A DNA stretch of 64,000 nucleotides from Platynereis dumerilii (GCA_026936325.1 JAPTHN010000012.1:33490537-33554536), one strand, 5' to 3'; positions 53,401 through 59,764 are shown, counted from the stretch's first letter. Notes: generated by a model not told the origin, from the sequence alone. A program made the numbers and translations.

Positions 53401-54049
53401 TATTCTCCACAGCGTTTACAAGCCGCAACTCGGAAGCGTAGGTGTTAAAATCAAATAGGACATCCGCTCGATCACTGAAATATTCCGAAGGAAATTAACT
53501 TATAAAAATTATCAGTACAACTCAAAATATTTTCTGTTTCCCAGAAATATGATCTGGTGAAACAAAGGGAGCAACTGATAGAGACCTTGAAGATGCTGCC
53601 CTCTTGTGTATTGTACATGAATCAGTGTACGACTAATTATGATAAATTAGAACATTTTGAGGAGTCTGATGGTCCCCAAAAGGGGAAGCCCAAGCCAGGT
53701 GCTGACCTCTTGTGTACTGTGTATGAATCAGTGTCAACATAATTTTGATTAATTGAAACATTTTAAGGAGTCTGATAGCTCCTAAAAGGGGAGGACCAAG
53801 CCTTGAGTACGGGGGAAAATATGAGGTGAGACATTGAGTAAACTTGAGATAATTCCTCAATCTATCTTCTTTTTTTTTAAAGTAGAGATTACCTGTAGTA
53901 AGCCATAGCAAACTTGACATCGACTTGCTGGCCACTCATGGCGGCGATCACGGTGGTCGCAAATTGCTGCGCCCTCTCCCAGTCACCACGCCCTCGAACA
54001 TTGGAAGAAGCATCCACCAAGAATGCAATGTCCAGTTTGTTACAGCCAT
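15600..54049 (-). CDS. Multi-exon gene for a protein of 13 tandem vWA domains (5' end not found)
   Basis: Thirty-three exons on the minus strand encode 13 von Willebrand factor A modules of about 192-265 residues. The visible coding length is about 7,943 nt. Exon sums per module are multiples of three, and the last leaves exactly the phase needed for its stop codon, so the frame closes throughout. All introns between modules are phase 1. Each module runs Cys, VDSSGSI (first MIDAS loop), a TTNIAD-type loop with the MIDAS Thr, MTDGKPN (third MIDAS loop), then a closing Cys and a Pro/Thr-rich linker. In known families (matrilins, collagen VI, related invertebrate matrix proteins) such modules bind ligands with a divalent metal outside the cell. 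An extracellular matrix or adhesion role is therefore inferred. No transmembrane segment follows the last module. Signal peptide and promoter were not found. The ortholog is unknown, so no symbol is given. Confidence 0.92.
15867..15970. repeat. 7-bp minisatellite at the last splice acceptor
   Basis: About 15 copies of AAGATAC/AAGATTC in tandem. The array occupies the place of the polypyrimidine tract of the last intron, read on the minus strand as TTGTATC/TTGAATC. The exon-edge sequence GATTAGCATCTGAA occurs on both sides (15855-15868 and 15970-15983). Confidence 0.9.
16966..17085 (+). repeat. tRNA-derived SINE-like copy A
   Basis: Contains GGAGGACACAGCAATTGA, CAACATAAGCCCAGGTGACC and GAGCTGGATTCGAACCATGG; the last resembles a pol III B box. 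It shares its whole length with 36595-36715 and 47289-47445. Confidence 0.65.
17087..17168. repeat. 17-bp minisatellite
   Basis: Five near-perfect tandem copies of a CCCTCCCTCCAGACCAA unit in an intron of module 13, directly after a SINE copy. The proline-rich open frames it yields are by-products. Confidence 0.92.
17886..19686 (-). CDS. vWA module 12
   Basis: Exons 19527-19686, 18487-18712 and 17886-18075 (192 codons). MIDAS loops are IVDSSGSIQERD, GGTTNIAEGL and LLTDGKPNERVDD, intact. Introns: phase 2 at FS and phase 0 after TLPE. It closes with GVACGP and the short linker GTPAP. Its first intron holds a 381-bp hAT MITE with perfect 8-bp target-site duplications. Confidence 0.92.
18891..19271. 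mobile_element. hAT MITE, TAGGGTGG family, copy 1
   Basis: Ends TAGGGTGGGACTGG and CCAGTCCCACTCTA are inverted repeats, with further inverted homology inside (AGATCTCATAT / ATATGAGATCT). An 8-bp duplication ATAATGGT flanks it perfectly (18883-18890, 19272-19279). It lies in the first intron of vWA module 12. No coding capacity. Confidence 0.88.
20277..21876 (-). CDS. vWA module 11
   Basis: Exons 21714-21876, 21082-21266 and 20277-20516 (196 codons). MIDAS loops are IVDSSGSIQERD, GGTTNIAEAL and MLTDGKPNERES. The second intron is phase 1 and cuts the Gly codon inside TDG/KPN, directly within the third MIDAS loop; no other module uses this site. It closes with SSACVV and the linker LPDPPTPPP. 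The middle part YVVFDMMAYEARAT is more divergent than in its neighbours. Confidence 0.92.
20867..20973. mobile_element. Possible short hAT MITE
   Basis: AAAGGCGGATCCAGA and CTGTATCCACCACTG resemble the two ends of a GGCGGATCCAG-type hAT MITE of about 107 bp. No target duplication is evident. It lies in an intron of vWA module 11. Confidence 0.4.
22199..22287 (-). pseudogene. Relic of the third exon of vWA module 10
   Basis: The stretch matches the 3' half of exon 22550-22727 and its donor side (intronic GACACAAACC, then TGGAGCAGGA, GATGACACT and GTGAGAGGAT) at high identity. It lacks 29 nt of the linker and closing-Cys region and the 5' half of the exon. It lies about 330 bp downstream of the real exon in gene direction, separated by a 25-bp tandem repeat. 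It reads as a tandem duplicate that decayed, not as a usable exon. Confidence 0.7.
22334..22406. repeat. 25-bp tandem repeat, three copies
   Basis: Three copies of a unit starting ACATAAGGGAAGTCAGTC and ending TTACAAT; the third is slightly diverged. It lies between the real module-10 exon and its decayed duplicate. Confidence 0.9.
22550..31431 (-). CDS. vWA module 10, split by a 7.7-kb intron
   Basis: Exons 31269-31431, 30417-30657 and 22550-22727 (194 codons). MIDAS loops are IVDTSGSIQ, GGRTNIADAL and LVTDGIPNEKEM. The second exon ends PEASMLK in phase 0 and the third starts AMARVMSVGVTD. Together they restore the normal spacing of the fold, so I treat them as one module despite the 7,689-nt intron. 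That intron contains an opposite-strand PAN/apple-like gene, a LINE remnant, inverted-repeat elements and a 12-bp minisatellite abutting the donor. The donor of the third exon is GTTTGT, less typical than the rest. The linker is ATAPPTPAP. Confidence 0.88.
22728..24206. other. Intron sequence, nothing recognised
   Basis: AT-rich DNA of the 7.7-kb module-10 intron. Neither vWA exons on the minus strand nor PAN-type exons on the plus strand could be found here. Confidence 0.6.
24207..24663. mobile_element. 457-bp inverted-end element with ATATAGGG content
   Basis: Ends CAGGCCTCCCAGCGGCCCT and AGGGCCGCAGGGAGCCCTG form an inverted repeat of about 19 bp; AAATTT flanks both sides. ATATAGGG/TATAGGAA motifs recur just inside both ends. 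Probably hAT-type. It lies in the 7.7-kb vWA intron. Confidence 0.75.
24760..26642. mobile_element. 1.9-kb element with ~185-bp inverted ends
   Basis: The arm 24760-24944 (CACAGTGTCCTTGAATGAAG to GCATGCAAAATATC) is inverted at 26455-26642 at roughly 85-90% identity by eye. The core of about 1.5 kb is AT-rich with no transposase seen. The open frame that starts in the right arm is not a gene. It lies in the 7.7-kb vWA intron. Confidence 0.85.
27215..27640 (+). mobile_element. LINE 3' remnant
   Basis: Plus-strand frames read IERIQERALRLTYKDYVSSY and ELLLEKSN, then KLPENVRGSENLLEFK, the usual C-terminal end of non-LTR reverse transcriptases of a different group from the copy at 4350. At least two frame breaks. 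It lies directly upstream of the PAN/apple-like exon. Confidence 0.7.
27754..29219 (+). CDS. PAN/apple-like cysteine-rich protein, two 3' exons only
   Basis: Two plus-strand exons: 27754-27972 (acceptor TTTCAG, donor GTAAAT) and 28947-29219 (acceptor TTTCAG, stop TGA). They join in phase 1 through a split Gly codon. The first carries a PAN/apple-like core: HCITQCMANNQCRAI and then YSCSIL. The second carries CWQHF, FFFGTTTDVAWCTEQC, YCYSYTI and WANQCYGR and ends GSKLC. PAN/apple domains bind proteins or carbohydrates outside the cell; the exact partner is unknown. The gene lies wholly inside an intron of the vWA gene on the other strand. No signal peptide or earlier exon could be recognised between 22.7 and 27.7 kb, so it may be partial, decayed or have unseen exons. 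The second domain could be another small Cys-rich fold. Confidence 0.75.
28116..28275. mobile_element. 160-bp hairpin element with CCTAACCC-like core
   Basis: Inverted ends of about 32 bp (ACAGAAGTTTAAT..AACACAGGG and CCCTGTGTTT..ATTAAATTTCTGT). The core is degenerate telomere-like CCTAACCCTA / AAACCTAAC sequence. It sits in the intron of the PAN/apple-like gene. Confidence 0.65.
28417..28600 (+). repeat. Interspersed repeat, copy 1
   Basis: Aligns with 51537-51720 in the same orientation: CTACTTGGGGTT, GGC.G.CTTCC.TA, CCAGCAGAAG(C)TTCCAAA, ATTCAATATTTATG. No coding meaning; the open frame here (28384-28608) is explained by the repeat. Confidence 0.7.
29808..29813 (+). promoter_or_regulatory. 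Candidate poly(A) signal of the PAN/apple-like gene
   Basis: An AATAAA hexamer about 590 nt after the TGA at 29217-29219, immediately before the 12-bp minisatellite. It would give a 3' UTR of about 600 nt. Hexamers are common in AT-rich DNA, so this rests on position alone. Confidence 0.4.
29820..30410. repeat. 12-bp minisatellite abutting a splice donor
   Basis: About 49 tandem copies of GAGTCTTATGTC/C variants (unit GTCCGAGTCTTA). The unit length is a multiple of three without stops in several frames, so it makes long meaningless open frames of SYVRVLCP type. Its right edge lies about 6 bp from exon 30417-30657 of the vWA gene; its left edge follows the candidate poly(A) signal of the PAN gene. 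Confidence 0.95.
31518..31705. mobile_element. Hairpin MITE, CACTCTAAAA family, copy 1
   Basis: A near-perfect palindrome: CACTCTAAAAAAATTCAGAC through GGTTTTTCAAAAAACC to TTTTTTAGAGTG, flanked by TA on both sides. It lies in the intron between vWA modules 9 and 10. Confidence 0.88.
31879..37758 (-). CDS. vWA module 9
   Basis: The 3' part of fused exon 37598-37939, then exons 33706-33850, 32464-32584 and 31879-32025. MIDAS loops are IVDSSGSIQ, GGRTNIAEAL and LVTDGIPNERLAD. Introns: phase 2 at FS, phase 0 after IVPQ and phase 1 inside the Val before GVT. At exon 32464-32584 only the TAG acceptor at 32585-32587 gives the conserved frame (SRPTANMIVIL); a nearby CAG does not. The first internal intron is 3,747 nt because a 3,071-bp hAT-like element sits in it; without that element it would be about 670 nt. 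The linker TLPPI is short. It belongs to the QERDP/NW subgroup of modules 9-12. Confidence 0.91.
34885..34990. repeat. TATC/TGTC microsatellite
   Basis: An imperfect run of CTATCTGTCTATCTATCTA type inside the hAT-like element. No gene function. Confidence 0.8.
36595..36715 (+). repeat. tRNA-derived SINE-like copy B
   Basis: Same family as 16966-17085 (GGAGGAGGACACAGCAATGA, CAACATAGGCCCAGGTGACC, GAGCTGGAACCTGGACTCAG). It lies inside the 3.07-kb hAT-like element. Confidence 0.65.
37759..39739 (-). CDS. vWA module 8
   Basis: Exons 39444-39739 and 38684-38829, plus the 5' part of exon 37598-37939. MIDAS loops are LVDSSGSIK, GSTTNIADAF and LMTDGMPNVDVPD (Met in place of the usual Lys). Introns: phase 0 after AREQ and phase 2 inside GVTDN. 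The closing Cys is in TAACPS, followed by a Pro-rich linker containing PTPRPTPQPPRPTP. Uniquely, no intron separates this module from the next: the same exon continues into module 9. Confidence 0.92.
40466..41260 (-). CDS. vWA module 7, single exon with Thr-Pro-Lys linker
   Basis: One 795-nt exon encodes the whole module plus the longest linker of the protein. MIDAS loops LVDSSGSIQ, GGTTNIADAF and LMTDGKPNERVDQ are intact; SFSNNALLVFDF replaces the SYEAR stretch. After the closing GVACAAD comes a Thr/Pro/Lys-rich tail of about 65 residues with five near-identical TTTPKP repeats, encoded by an 18-bp coding minisatellite. Such tails are usually extended and O-glycosylated in secreted proteins (inference). 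The exon ends FLSS and joins module 8 through a split Lys codon (phase 1). Confidence 0.94.
40572..40668 (-). repeat. 18-bp coding minisatellite (TTTPKP repeats)
   Basis: Five near-identical 18-bp units inside the module-7 exon encode TTTPKP on the minus strand. Third-position changes (GTT/GTA in the plus reading) keep the protein the same, so it is both a protein repeat and a potentially length-variable DNA repeat. Confidence 0.9.
41730..42332 (-). CDS. vWA module 6, single exon
   Basis: One 603-nt exon encodes the whole module with no internal intron: GGCGKADIVFIVDSSGSIK, then SYEARIVFTL, INSITNIADGF, LMTDGKPNSRESE, closing GVACGP and the linker PPPTFAPTPFPT. The loop before the MIDAS Thr reads NSITN instead of the usual GSTTN or GGTTN; the Thr itself is kept. 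The acceptor is CAG after a T/A-rich tract and the donor GTATGAG. Both flanking introns are phase 1, so this exon is a self-contained cassette. Confidence 0.94.
42790..43919 (-). CDS. vWA module 5
   Basis: Two exons: 43552-43919 and 42790-43021 (200 codons). The internal intron is phase 0 and falls right after MTDGKPNEQ, before VPLTEPE; again unique to this module. MIDAS loops are LVDSSGSIK, GSTTDIYDGL and LMTDGKPNEQ. It closes with GVACAA and the linker PIVTPRPQPPPSG. It joins module 6 in phase 1 (split Gly codon). Confidence 0.93.
44173..44358. mobile_element. Hairpin MITE, CACTCTAAAA family, copy 2
   Basis: Same family as the copy at 31518: starts CACTCTAAAAATGTTCAGAC, with a central duplication of the CAATGCAAAA..CCAACATGGA segment, and a decayed right end (GGCGTG). 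TA flanks it on both sides. It ends 7 bp from the donor of vWA exon 44366-44731. Confidence 0.82.
44366..45332 (-). CDS. vWA module 4
   Basis: Two exons: 45084-45332 and 44366-44731 (205 codons). The single internal intron is phase 1 and splits IPYIG from STTNMADGF, a position not used in any other module. MIDAS loops IIDSSGSIK, GSTTNMADGF and LMTDGKPNSRVSE are intact. The closing Cys is in GRACLQ, then the linker PVPQPTPRPTFAPVTP. The donor of the second exon reads GTACAT; a CACTCTAAAA-type MITE begins only 7 bp beyond that exon edge. Confidence 0.93.
45758..47167 (-). CDS. vWA module 3
   Basis: Two exons: 46872-47167 and 45758-46067 (202 codons). MIDAS loops are IIDSSGSIK, GSTTDIADGF and LMTDGKPNSRVGD, all intact. 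The A-to-B intron present in modules 1, 2 and 9-12 is absent, so the FSYEAR junction is read through; the intron after ARTQ (phase 0) remains. The linker is RPPPPPVVTPRPP. It belongs to a subgroup, modules 3-8, that mostly share SIK..xPxDWD, SYEARLVFDLN and NVNDVI and that look like the more recent duplicates. Its intron carries a 192-bp hAT MITE with perfect 8-bp target duplications. Confidence 0.93.
46169..46360. mobile_element. 192-bp hAT MITE with perfect target duplication
   Basis: Inverted ends CAGGGGTGCC / GGCACCCCTG and a perfect 8-bp duplication TATATGGG (46161-46168, 46361-46368). The CAGGG end and 8-bp duplication mark it as hAT. It lies in the intron of vWA module 3. Confidence 0.9.
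47289..47445 (+). repeat. tRNA-derived SINE-like copy C
   Basis: The most diverged member: GGACAAGAGGAGGATGACAC, CCAACATTGGTAAAGTAAGG, TTCCAGAGTCAGAGCCAAAC. It lies in the intron between vWA modules 2 and 3. Confidence 0.5.
47535..49106 (-). CDS. vWA module 2
   Basis: Three exons: 48944-49106, 48371-48503 and 47535-47832 (198 codons). MIDAS residues are intact: VVDSSGSIN, GGRTNLADGL and LMTDGKPNERSGD. The opening Cys is in ANCGVADI and the closing Cys in SLACG, followed by the linker PTPAPPVT. Introns fall at the FS junction (phase 2) and after ARTQ (phase 0). It joins module 1 across a 2.7-kb phase-1 intron that holds a MITE and an interspersed repeat. The intron between its first two exons lacks repeats, but a CACTCTAAAA MITE copy lies within it at 48748-48862. 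Confidence 0.92.
48748..48862. mobile_element. Hairpin MITE, CACTCTAAAA family, copy 3
   Basis: A shorter member (115 bp): CACTCTAAAAAATGTCAGGA to TTTTAGAGTG, missing part of the right arm. It lies in an intron of vWA module 2. Confidence 0.82.
49743..50414. mobile_element. hAT MITE, TAGGGTGG family, copy 2
   Basis: Ends TAGGGTGGTC and GGACCACCCTA, with long inverted arms: TTAATATTTAGAGGTGGCAC near 49850 pairs with GTGCCACCTCTAAATATTAA near 50280. Direct flanks AAGGTACGTATA occur on both sides (49733-49744, 50414-50425), offset by a base or two from the exact 8-bp pattern. It lies in the intron between vWA modules 1 and 2. Confidence 0.82.
51537..51720 (+). repeat. Interspersed repeat, copy 2
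   Basis: Partner of 28417-28600, more diverged in its first half. It lies in the intron between vWA modules 1 and 2. The family is unknown. Confidence 0.7.
51820..54049 (-). CDS. vWA module 1 (divergent, MIDAS lost)
   Basis: Four exons: 53893-54049, 53336-53474, 52793-52934 and 51820-51972 (197 codons). The fold pattern is recognisable: GCNKLDIAFLVD at the start, YNQGTADLVQGL in the middle, and a closing Cys in LSISCP. The first MIDAS loop reads DASSN instead of DSSGS, and the usual MTDGKPN reads ITSGTN, so the metal-binding Asp is absent. This module probably does not bind metal through a standard MIDAS. Introns lie at the Ser after the first third (phase 2), after VRDR (phase 0) and after VVSA (phase 1). 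The first exon's acceptor reads AAG, where the other 32 junctions use CAG or TAG. It is the most upstream module seen; its split first codon shows that a further exon lies upstream. Confidence 0.85.
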
Positions 54050-54395
54050 CTTGAGAAAGAAAGAGTAAATTATGATCATTTTAATGATAGTCATCGAAAC
54101 AAATGGCCCAGAAAAAAAATTTAAAAATAGGTAGGTGCAATGATGTCACACAGATGTCCAGTCTGTAGTTATTTGACAAAGTAAAAGAAATGATGAAATT
54201 ATGATCATAAATCATATTTGATGATCATCAATAAAAAAAAATTCCCCAGACAAGTCACAAGAACAGGTGATCGAGAGCCATGATGTAACTGTAAGACCAG
54301 ATGAACAGTTTGTCATAACCTTCTTGACAAAGAAAGAAAAAATGTTGACAGTTTTAATAATGACCATCAACAAACTGCCCAGAAAAAAAAATCAC
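54031..54395. repeat. Threefold degenerate duplication of the edge of the first vWA exon
   Basis: Three related blocks start near 54031, 54157 and 54301 (spacing about 126 and 144 bp). Each runs from a CAGTTTGT-like start through TTGACAAAG..GAAA and ATGATCA to CCCAGAAAAAAA. The first contains the last 19 bp of exon 53893-54049 and its splice acceptor; the other two lack coding sense. No other content is seen between the blocks. Confidence 0.6.
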
Positions 54396-56148
54396 TGTTC
54401 CTTTAAAGATTGAAGCTTATTGTCTCATGCAAGAAGACAATGTGACAAACTTGTGCCCATATTAGTCAGTAGTCACACAAATATAAAGGAAACTATTGAC
54501 CACATTAACAGGCTTAATCATTTAGTAAGAATCGTACAGACATCACTGCATTGGACAGCCTCTTTTTTCCTGTATTTGATAATTATCATTTGAAAGTTAT
54601 AGAATTTAAACTTAAATCTAAGCTATTACTTGTGTGAACTAGTTGCACTAAACACAGGCTTTGATATCAGTTCTTGGTCATTAACTTGTTTAATTATTGT
54701 TTGTGCAGAAAATAGCAAGGTACAGATGTTCCTGAAAGTAAGTAACCTCTAAATTATTTGATGATAGATCAACCCTTACTGTGAGATGCATCGAACATGA
54801 AATTTAGATCATTGAAGAGTGTGCTTACTATCTAGAGCGACTGTAATTACTTTTAAAATTTCCTCCAGCTACATTAGAATGGAATGCTAATATATACCAC
54901 CCAATAAGTTGATAGATATTGCTCACATCACATGTATAGGTATATAGTCAACATGTTGATAACAATTTTAAAAGAACTGTATAATTACAAAGACCATTAA
55001 AAGTGATGAATGATTTTTGTTACTACCAAAATCACAATAACAACATAACAACAACACCCACAGAAAACATCACATTATATCCATGTTCATATCCATGTTC
55101 ATTAAGCATGTAATAAGAAACAGGAATTCTACAAGTCAAAATTACATCAATTGAGTTGTACAATGGAGGTGGCCATGTAACAAGTTTTTAGTTACTCTCA
55201 GCTAATTTACTTCAACAGAAGATAGGGGGTCAAGTAACTTTAAAGTTAGGTGATGTACTACCCCTAACATTTTCAATTACTCAAAATAATTAACAAGGAG
55301 TTAGGTAAGGTATTTAACATGTTTAAGGAGAAAAAAACAAAATTCTGTTTAAAAAAACATGCCATTAGATAAATCAAGCTAAACTAAGTTAATTGTCTTG
55401 CTCTTTAGCAACTACATTTTGGTGGTAATGTTGTACACATGTTTTCCAGATTTGAACCAGCAGATAATTGGTTGTTTTGCCTATATCTCATTTTTTATTA
55501 GTTAACAACAAACAATTATGAAATAGCAACACTTTTCTTGTACAATTGGTTGACAATTTTTAAAACGGCGTATTCAGCAACCTCCTACAGGTACAGACCA
55601 TACACTCTGAACCCGAATGGTTCTTGATGGTTTATATAAAGAACCCATAGCAGAAAAAAGGGTCTACATTTTTTACGGGTTCAACTGAATTAGGAATGTT
55701 GGTGGAATACCATATGATAGGACCCTATGCTCCCAACTTGAGAGAAAGGGATTCCATTGTGGCAGTTCGGTGCAATTGGATCTCCTAAAAGTTGTCTAGA
55801 TGCTAGCTCTTGGAACTTTTTTGAAAGTTGAGTAATGAACTTTTCGGGTTCCTTATCTATACCAGCTTATAGAATCTGATAATTTGATCACATCACTTGG
55901 TTTGCTACCTAAGTAATCTATTCAACTACTTGCAAAAACTGTCATACTCGAATTGCAGATCTATTTTGTTTTTGTCAAAGTTACTTTTTTTAGTTGCATT
56001 GTACTTTGTTGACTTCTCGTCGTTGTAATTCTACACACATATAAATTTGCTTTAAAATACAATCTATCAAATCTATCAGATTTGAATGAAAATCTTTCTA
56101 TAACTGCCACAAAACAGTACGTGCGTCAAAATGTGTCAAACATACACT
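54396..56148. other. No gene seen upstream of the first visible vWA exon
   Basis: AT-rich sequence without long frames. A CACTCTGAACCCGAATGGTTC stretch near 55605 resembles a MITE end, but no partner end was found. A signal-peptide exon of the vWA gene would be expected on this side but none was recognised. Confidence 0.5.
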
Positions 56149-56385
56149 GTAAACCCATGCCGTAGGTGCCGTTGAAAAAGTGCCGTAAAACTGACGCTGA
56201 TCTTACCGTAAATCTTTAAAAACGGTAAATTACCGTTAATTCAACAGTAAACCGTAAATGTGACATTGACTACCGCAAAACCGACAGGAATGTGCCGTAA
56301 GATCAAGAAAACGGCAATTAGCCAATTACTGTTGATTTTACGGTAACTGTTACTTTTACGAAGTTGCCGTATAGGCCTAATTATG
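56149..56385. repeat. ACGGTAA-rich degenerate element
   Basis: The sequence starts TACACTGTAAACC and is packed with CCGTAAA / ACGGTAA motifs in both orientations, as in short non-autonomous elements of marine animals. No clear right end. Confidence 0.5.
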
Positions 56386-56920
56386 CACTACAGCAGCTTA
56401 CCGTAGAAATTTTGTTGCAGCAGGCCAACTGTTCTGAACCACAACACAAACAATGTTGTCAAAGCAGTTTGTTTGTTTGTTTCTGCAAACATGACTCTTG
56501 GCTGTTTATGATTTATAACAATAATCTAGACAACTTAAATCTATTGTACTTAAGTCTGCCTTAATGATATTTTCTGTCAACTATATTGCCGGTTGAACAC
56601 TGTATGAGAGACTTGAGAAGATCTGTATTCACAAGGAAATTTTAAGTTTCAAGGTAATATCACTTTAAATATACATGTGCCTATTAACACAGGAGTATCA
56701 ACCTACCCAGAGAATGTTGTATTAAGTGAAAGAGGTGGGTGGGGCTGACTGCAAAATAATTAATTCAATATTAGTGCTATATATAAACAAATTAATTTTC
56801 TTGTGAAATTATGCATTACTAATATGAATAGCTAGCCTTTTACAATATTTTTATGTGCAGGAGTCTAATAGGAGGTACTGGGGTAAACTGTGCTACTCAC
56901 TGGAGGTATTTTTATGAGCG

Positions 56921-58943
56921 GTAGGGGAGAATGGGGTTAGTTGTACCATGGGATAAGTTGTACCACCCACTGTTGTAAATCAAATGAGTTTCATTATTTT
57001 CAATGATTCAATAAAGCATTATCGTTGGGGTGAATTGAAGATCTGGGTGAATAAGGCAATCCCACTCATGTATTCACATTTGGTGAATGTCATTATGAGC
57101 CATGGAAAAAAAAACTGCCAAATGTAATGCTACGAAAAGCAACACTCATAAGTTCAAATTTGTTATTGAAAACTTGGAAGTACGGAGGACTGACATTCTT
57201 GTTCTCAGTCATTTGGTATTGGTATAAGATGATGTCCTTCTGATAGGATGGAGTTAAGGTGTATATCTAGATATATTTGTGTAGTCAGATTTTGAAATAT
57301 TGCATTGCTGGTTTACTTTTGACAACCAGTTTTCTCCATTGTTGGTTTATTTTTTACAACCAGTTTTCTTCAGAAAATCAATTTAGGGTAAGTACTGTAA
57401 TTTGGAGTGGGTTGAGTTGTGCCAATGGCATGACATAGGATTTAATTTTTTTTAAACCAATTTTTCTCTTCATTTTACTCAAAGCCTAGACATCTTTTGA
57501 AACAACTTATACTGAGAAGAAATGTTAAAAGTGTTATATCTCCCTCTTAACAATTAATAATCTGGATTTTGCAGCATTTTTGAATTTTTGTGTAAAATGG
57601 CTTATAATTGTTTAATAAGTTTCATGTAGCATATCAGACATATGCTGAACTCATGCTATATCGGAAGAAATAGGCAGAATGATAGGTTTTTATGGAATAA
57701 ACTAAATCGAACAATTTTCACCATCATCTGGCACAACTTACCCCAGCACTTGGGTACTTGACCTACTTTTTTCAAACACTTGCCATGATCTTCTATATGG
57801 TCTGGTCGCCCTGAAACTCGCTTTGATTCTGGCCAATTTGTTATATCATTGATATCTAATTATCAGATTACATGATTAAGCTTTGGTTTTTTGGGAATCT
57901 CCCTGAAGCAAAAAATGGCACAACATACAATGGTCTCCCGACACAGCTCAATTTTATGCTCACCCTGTAAGCCTTTCATAAATTATAAATTATAAGCATA
58001 CATTATATTAATAACACAGTTACTGTAAAGCTATTTAAAATGTCCAACCATTAAGGAACAATACTAAAACCTAAGTTTTTTTTGTACAAGTGCAATTCGA
58101 CAGCAATGGCAAGACATAAAATTTTGTATGTAGTCATATTGAGTGTCATTGGGTAACAAAAAATAGTAAGATTTGCAAATGCACTTGGAATACTGGTCAT
58201 ATAATATTATGTTAAACAAGAATCCGCGGATCCAAAAGCAGAGCTTGGCATTTCTGTAGGATCTGCCTTTAGAACTCGCTCTGTCCTGTCATTGGGAATG
58301 CGGGCCTGTGAATAATACACAGATTTAGTTGATCTTCCTGCCCCTGAAAAATCAATCCACTGATTCAAAAAAGTCTGTCAAGATGGAATCATTACACATT
58401 TTTCAGCCTTTTAAAATGAGGGTTCACTGCCCTCATTTGTCATTAGATGAGGGTGTTTCTATTAATGATAGGGAAGGAAGACTGGGGAAAGTTATTTTTA
58501 GCACATTGGAATACATGTATTCAGATGATGATGGTAGGCCTTAGAGAAAAGTGGATAAAGTGGCACAACTACATGTAAGTCGCTGGTACAATTCATTTTG
58601 TCACTTGATGGGGCAATTTGTAGCACCAACTTTATTCCAAAAAAATCTTGTGTTTCACCCATTTCAAGGGAAGGATCCTTCAGGTTTATATCCTGTATAT
58701 ATGCAATTATTTAGCTTAATATTAGATTAGGGACTACAGCAATGAGGCAAGGTGCACCATTGCACAAGATGAAAGATCCCTCTGACAAGGGTTGCCTGGA
58801 TTGAGAATCGAACCAGTGTCTCTGAGGTCAGTAGGCCAAACATTACTGCTGAGCCCTTTAAATGGATGGCATTGCCTTCTTTACTAAATTCTTCCAAAAG
58901 TGGGCTACACAAGTTGCCCTTTGGCACAACTTACCCCCAGTAT
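56921..58943. mobile_element. GGGGTAAGTTGT-family element, copy 2
   Basis: The left end GTAGGGGAGAATGGGGTTAG, followed by AGTTGTACC twice, and the right end TTTGGCACAACTTACCCCCA form an imperfect inverted pair. GGCACAACTTA-like motifs also recur inside (57730, 57915, 58560). The interior has no recognisable gene; a tRNA-like SINE head lies near its right end. Confidence 0.6.
58727..58867 (-). repeat. tRNA-like SINE head
   Basis: Read on the minus strand it gives GGGCTCAGCAGTAATG (A-box-like) and ACTGGTTCGATTCTCAATCC (B-box-like), spaced as in a tRNA-derived SINE head. It is not an intact tRNA: no cloverleaf can be drawn. Confidence 0.5.
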
Positions 58944-59764
58944 CCGTTATACATTAAAGTTATTGATCGACAGTACTCCAAAGCTATTTCAATGTAATTG
59001 AGGAGGTTTAATATTTTTTGAGAGTTTAAAAAATTTGCGGTTTGCCTACAAGATTTAGGTTCCTTCACAGCGACTTAGTCTATGTTATCTACTGATGTCA
59101 TTAATTAGCTGCCTCAGAGAAAATCATGCAGAGCGTGATTGATGACCGACTCGGAATTGGCTGAAACTTTCCACACATCAAGGTTCAGGTCTTGAAACAT
59201 GCAAGTGATGGTCAAAAGTCCAAATTTCATTTTTTAAGGTCGTGCCACAGCATCTTGAAAAAAAGTTGTTTTTCACTTAAAATTGACTAGAAATTCACTC
59301 CGAGCGCCATGAAATTGCATGTTTTTAAAGCCTCATTAAATCTAATAAACTACAAATATAGTCATGTAAGTTTAAAAAGTTTGTCATTTGGAACCTTTAA
59401 AAATGCACAAAATTCTTTAAATAAATTTTGACATCATTCATCTGTTTTTGGCAGCTTGCCAAAAATGTGTCTTCGATGGATTTTTGAAAATTGTGAAAAA
59501 CACCCTATGTTTAAGGGGGCTGTTCTCAATGCGCGACGCCTTTAGAAACCTGATTTAAAAAAAATAGGAATGCAGAACACTTGAATTTTACTAAATGGGT
59601 GTCCGTTCCGTGGGATATTTTGTTGTAAAGTTGCAATAGGTTGCGCTAATTTTCGAATTTTTCATTAAAATGTGAAAAACTACGAAGTTCAACAGCATCT
59701 ACTTAAAAGCCAGATATGAAAATTTTTGGTTTAAACCACATTTTTTGGGTGAGAGAATTGCAAT

